A stretch of DNA of 6,661 nucleotides, taken from assembly GCA_041550515.1 (NCBI GenBank), contig JBFEOQ010000071.1, positions 1 through 6,661 on the forward strand, written 5' to 3'. Both the position numbers and the translations under genes were made by a program. Below, one piece after another: positions 6,562 through 6,661 of this stretch; position 1 is the stretch's first letter, and each line of letters starts with the position of its first letter. The notes beneath the pieces were generated by a model. That model searched no databases. It saw only the letters and a list, made by a program, of their open reading frames with translations, and had not been told where the DNA came from. This DNA is from PFL35 sp041550515. GTDB taxonomy: Archaea; Thermoplasmatota; E2; DHVEG-1.

Positions 6562-6660
6562 ATAGGCCTAGTATAGAAATATATGGGTTAAGGAGATTTG
6601 TATTGGATTTTATAAGTTAATGATTTTTATGAAATCATCAACTAACTATACTAGACCTAT
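6562..6660. repeat. 99-bp element with 15-bp terminal inverted repeats and an inner hairpin
   Basis: Arms 6562-6576 (ATAGGCCTAGTATAG) and 6646-6660 are reverse complements at 14 of 15 positions, with 69 nt between. They are richer in G and C than the surroundings. Inside, 6615-6626 pairs with 6632-6643 (11 of 12) around the loop TTATG. AGGAG occurs at 6591-6595. The element could be a miniature transposable element, a structured RNA or leader, or paired regulator sites. No clear target-site duplication can be tested because the window ends one base after the right arm. It carries no secure gene. Confidence 0.5.
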
Positions 6661-6661
6661 A

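Noticed and set aside
6562..6660. tRNA-like fold in the terminal inverted-repeat element
   Set aside because: There is no T-loop GTTCGA-like motif, no recognisable anticodon arm and no matching acceptor stem length.
6620..6661. Possible start of a further plus-strand gene (ATG at 6620 or 6629, reading MKSSTNYTRPI to the edge)
   Set aside because: Only 14 codons are visible, the AGGAG at 6591 is about 24 nt away, and the frame runs through the inverted repeat; too little to call a gene.

Overview
The window is strongly AT-rich (by eye near 30% GC) and looks archaeal. A tungsten-type aldehyde:ferredoxin oxidoreductase gene is present, one start is preceded by GGTGAT (complementary to the archaeal 16S rRNA 3' end), the stand-alone genes have TTTAAA-type TATA boxes, one of these transcripts appears leaderless, and transcripts seem to end at T-tracts. 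An anaerobic, AT-rich archaeon fits, for example an Asgard/Lokiarchaeia-like lineage, but the lineage is a guess; no rRNA or other phylogenetic marker is present.

Region 1 (1-5224) is a tightly packed four-gene plus-strand operon. In order it holds: an unrecognised protein with TIM-barrel-like strand/helix pattern whose 5' end lies outside the window; a short homoserine dehydrogenase without ACT domain; an AOR-family tungstopterin oxidoreductase whose ATG directly follows the homoserine dehydrogenase stop; and a class I/II PLP aminotransferase. Gaps are 6, 0 and 23 nt. A T-rich palindrome after the last gene probably ends the transcript. The three recognised enzymes can be joined around aspartate, aspartate semialdehyde and homoserine. 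One reading is ferredoxin-driven reduction of aspartate to its semialdehyde (no kinase step) followed by reduction to homoserine. Another is degradation of homoserine with an aldehyde intermediate oxidised by the AOR. Both are inference.

Region 2 (5225-6454) holds two small single genes. The first encodes a four-helix membrane protein built from two copies of a unit (two helices followed by CRYC-x6-C), family unknown. The second encodes a DUF1801 (YdhG/frataxin-like fold) protein. Each has a candidate TATA box overlapped by an inverted repeat that could be an operator.

Region 3 (6455-6661) contains a hairpin plus T-tract terminator and a 99-bp element bounded by 15-bp inverted repeats (14 of 15 matching) with a second hairpin inside. 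It runs to the window edge; no secure gene is seen there.
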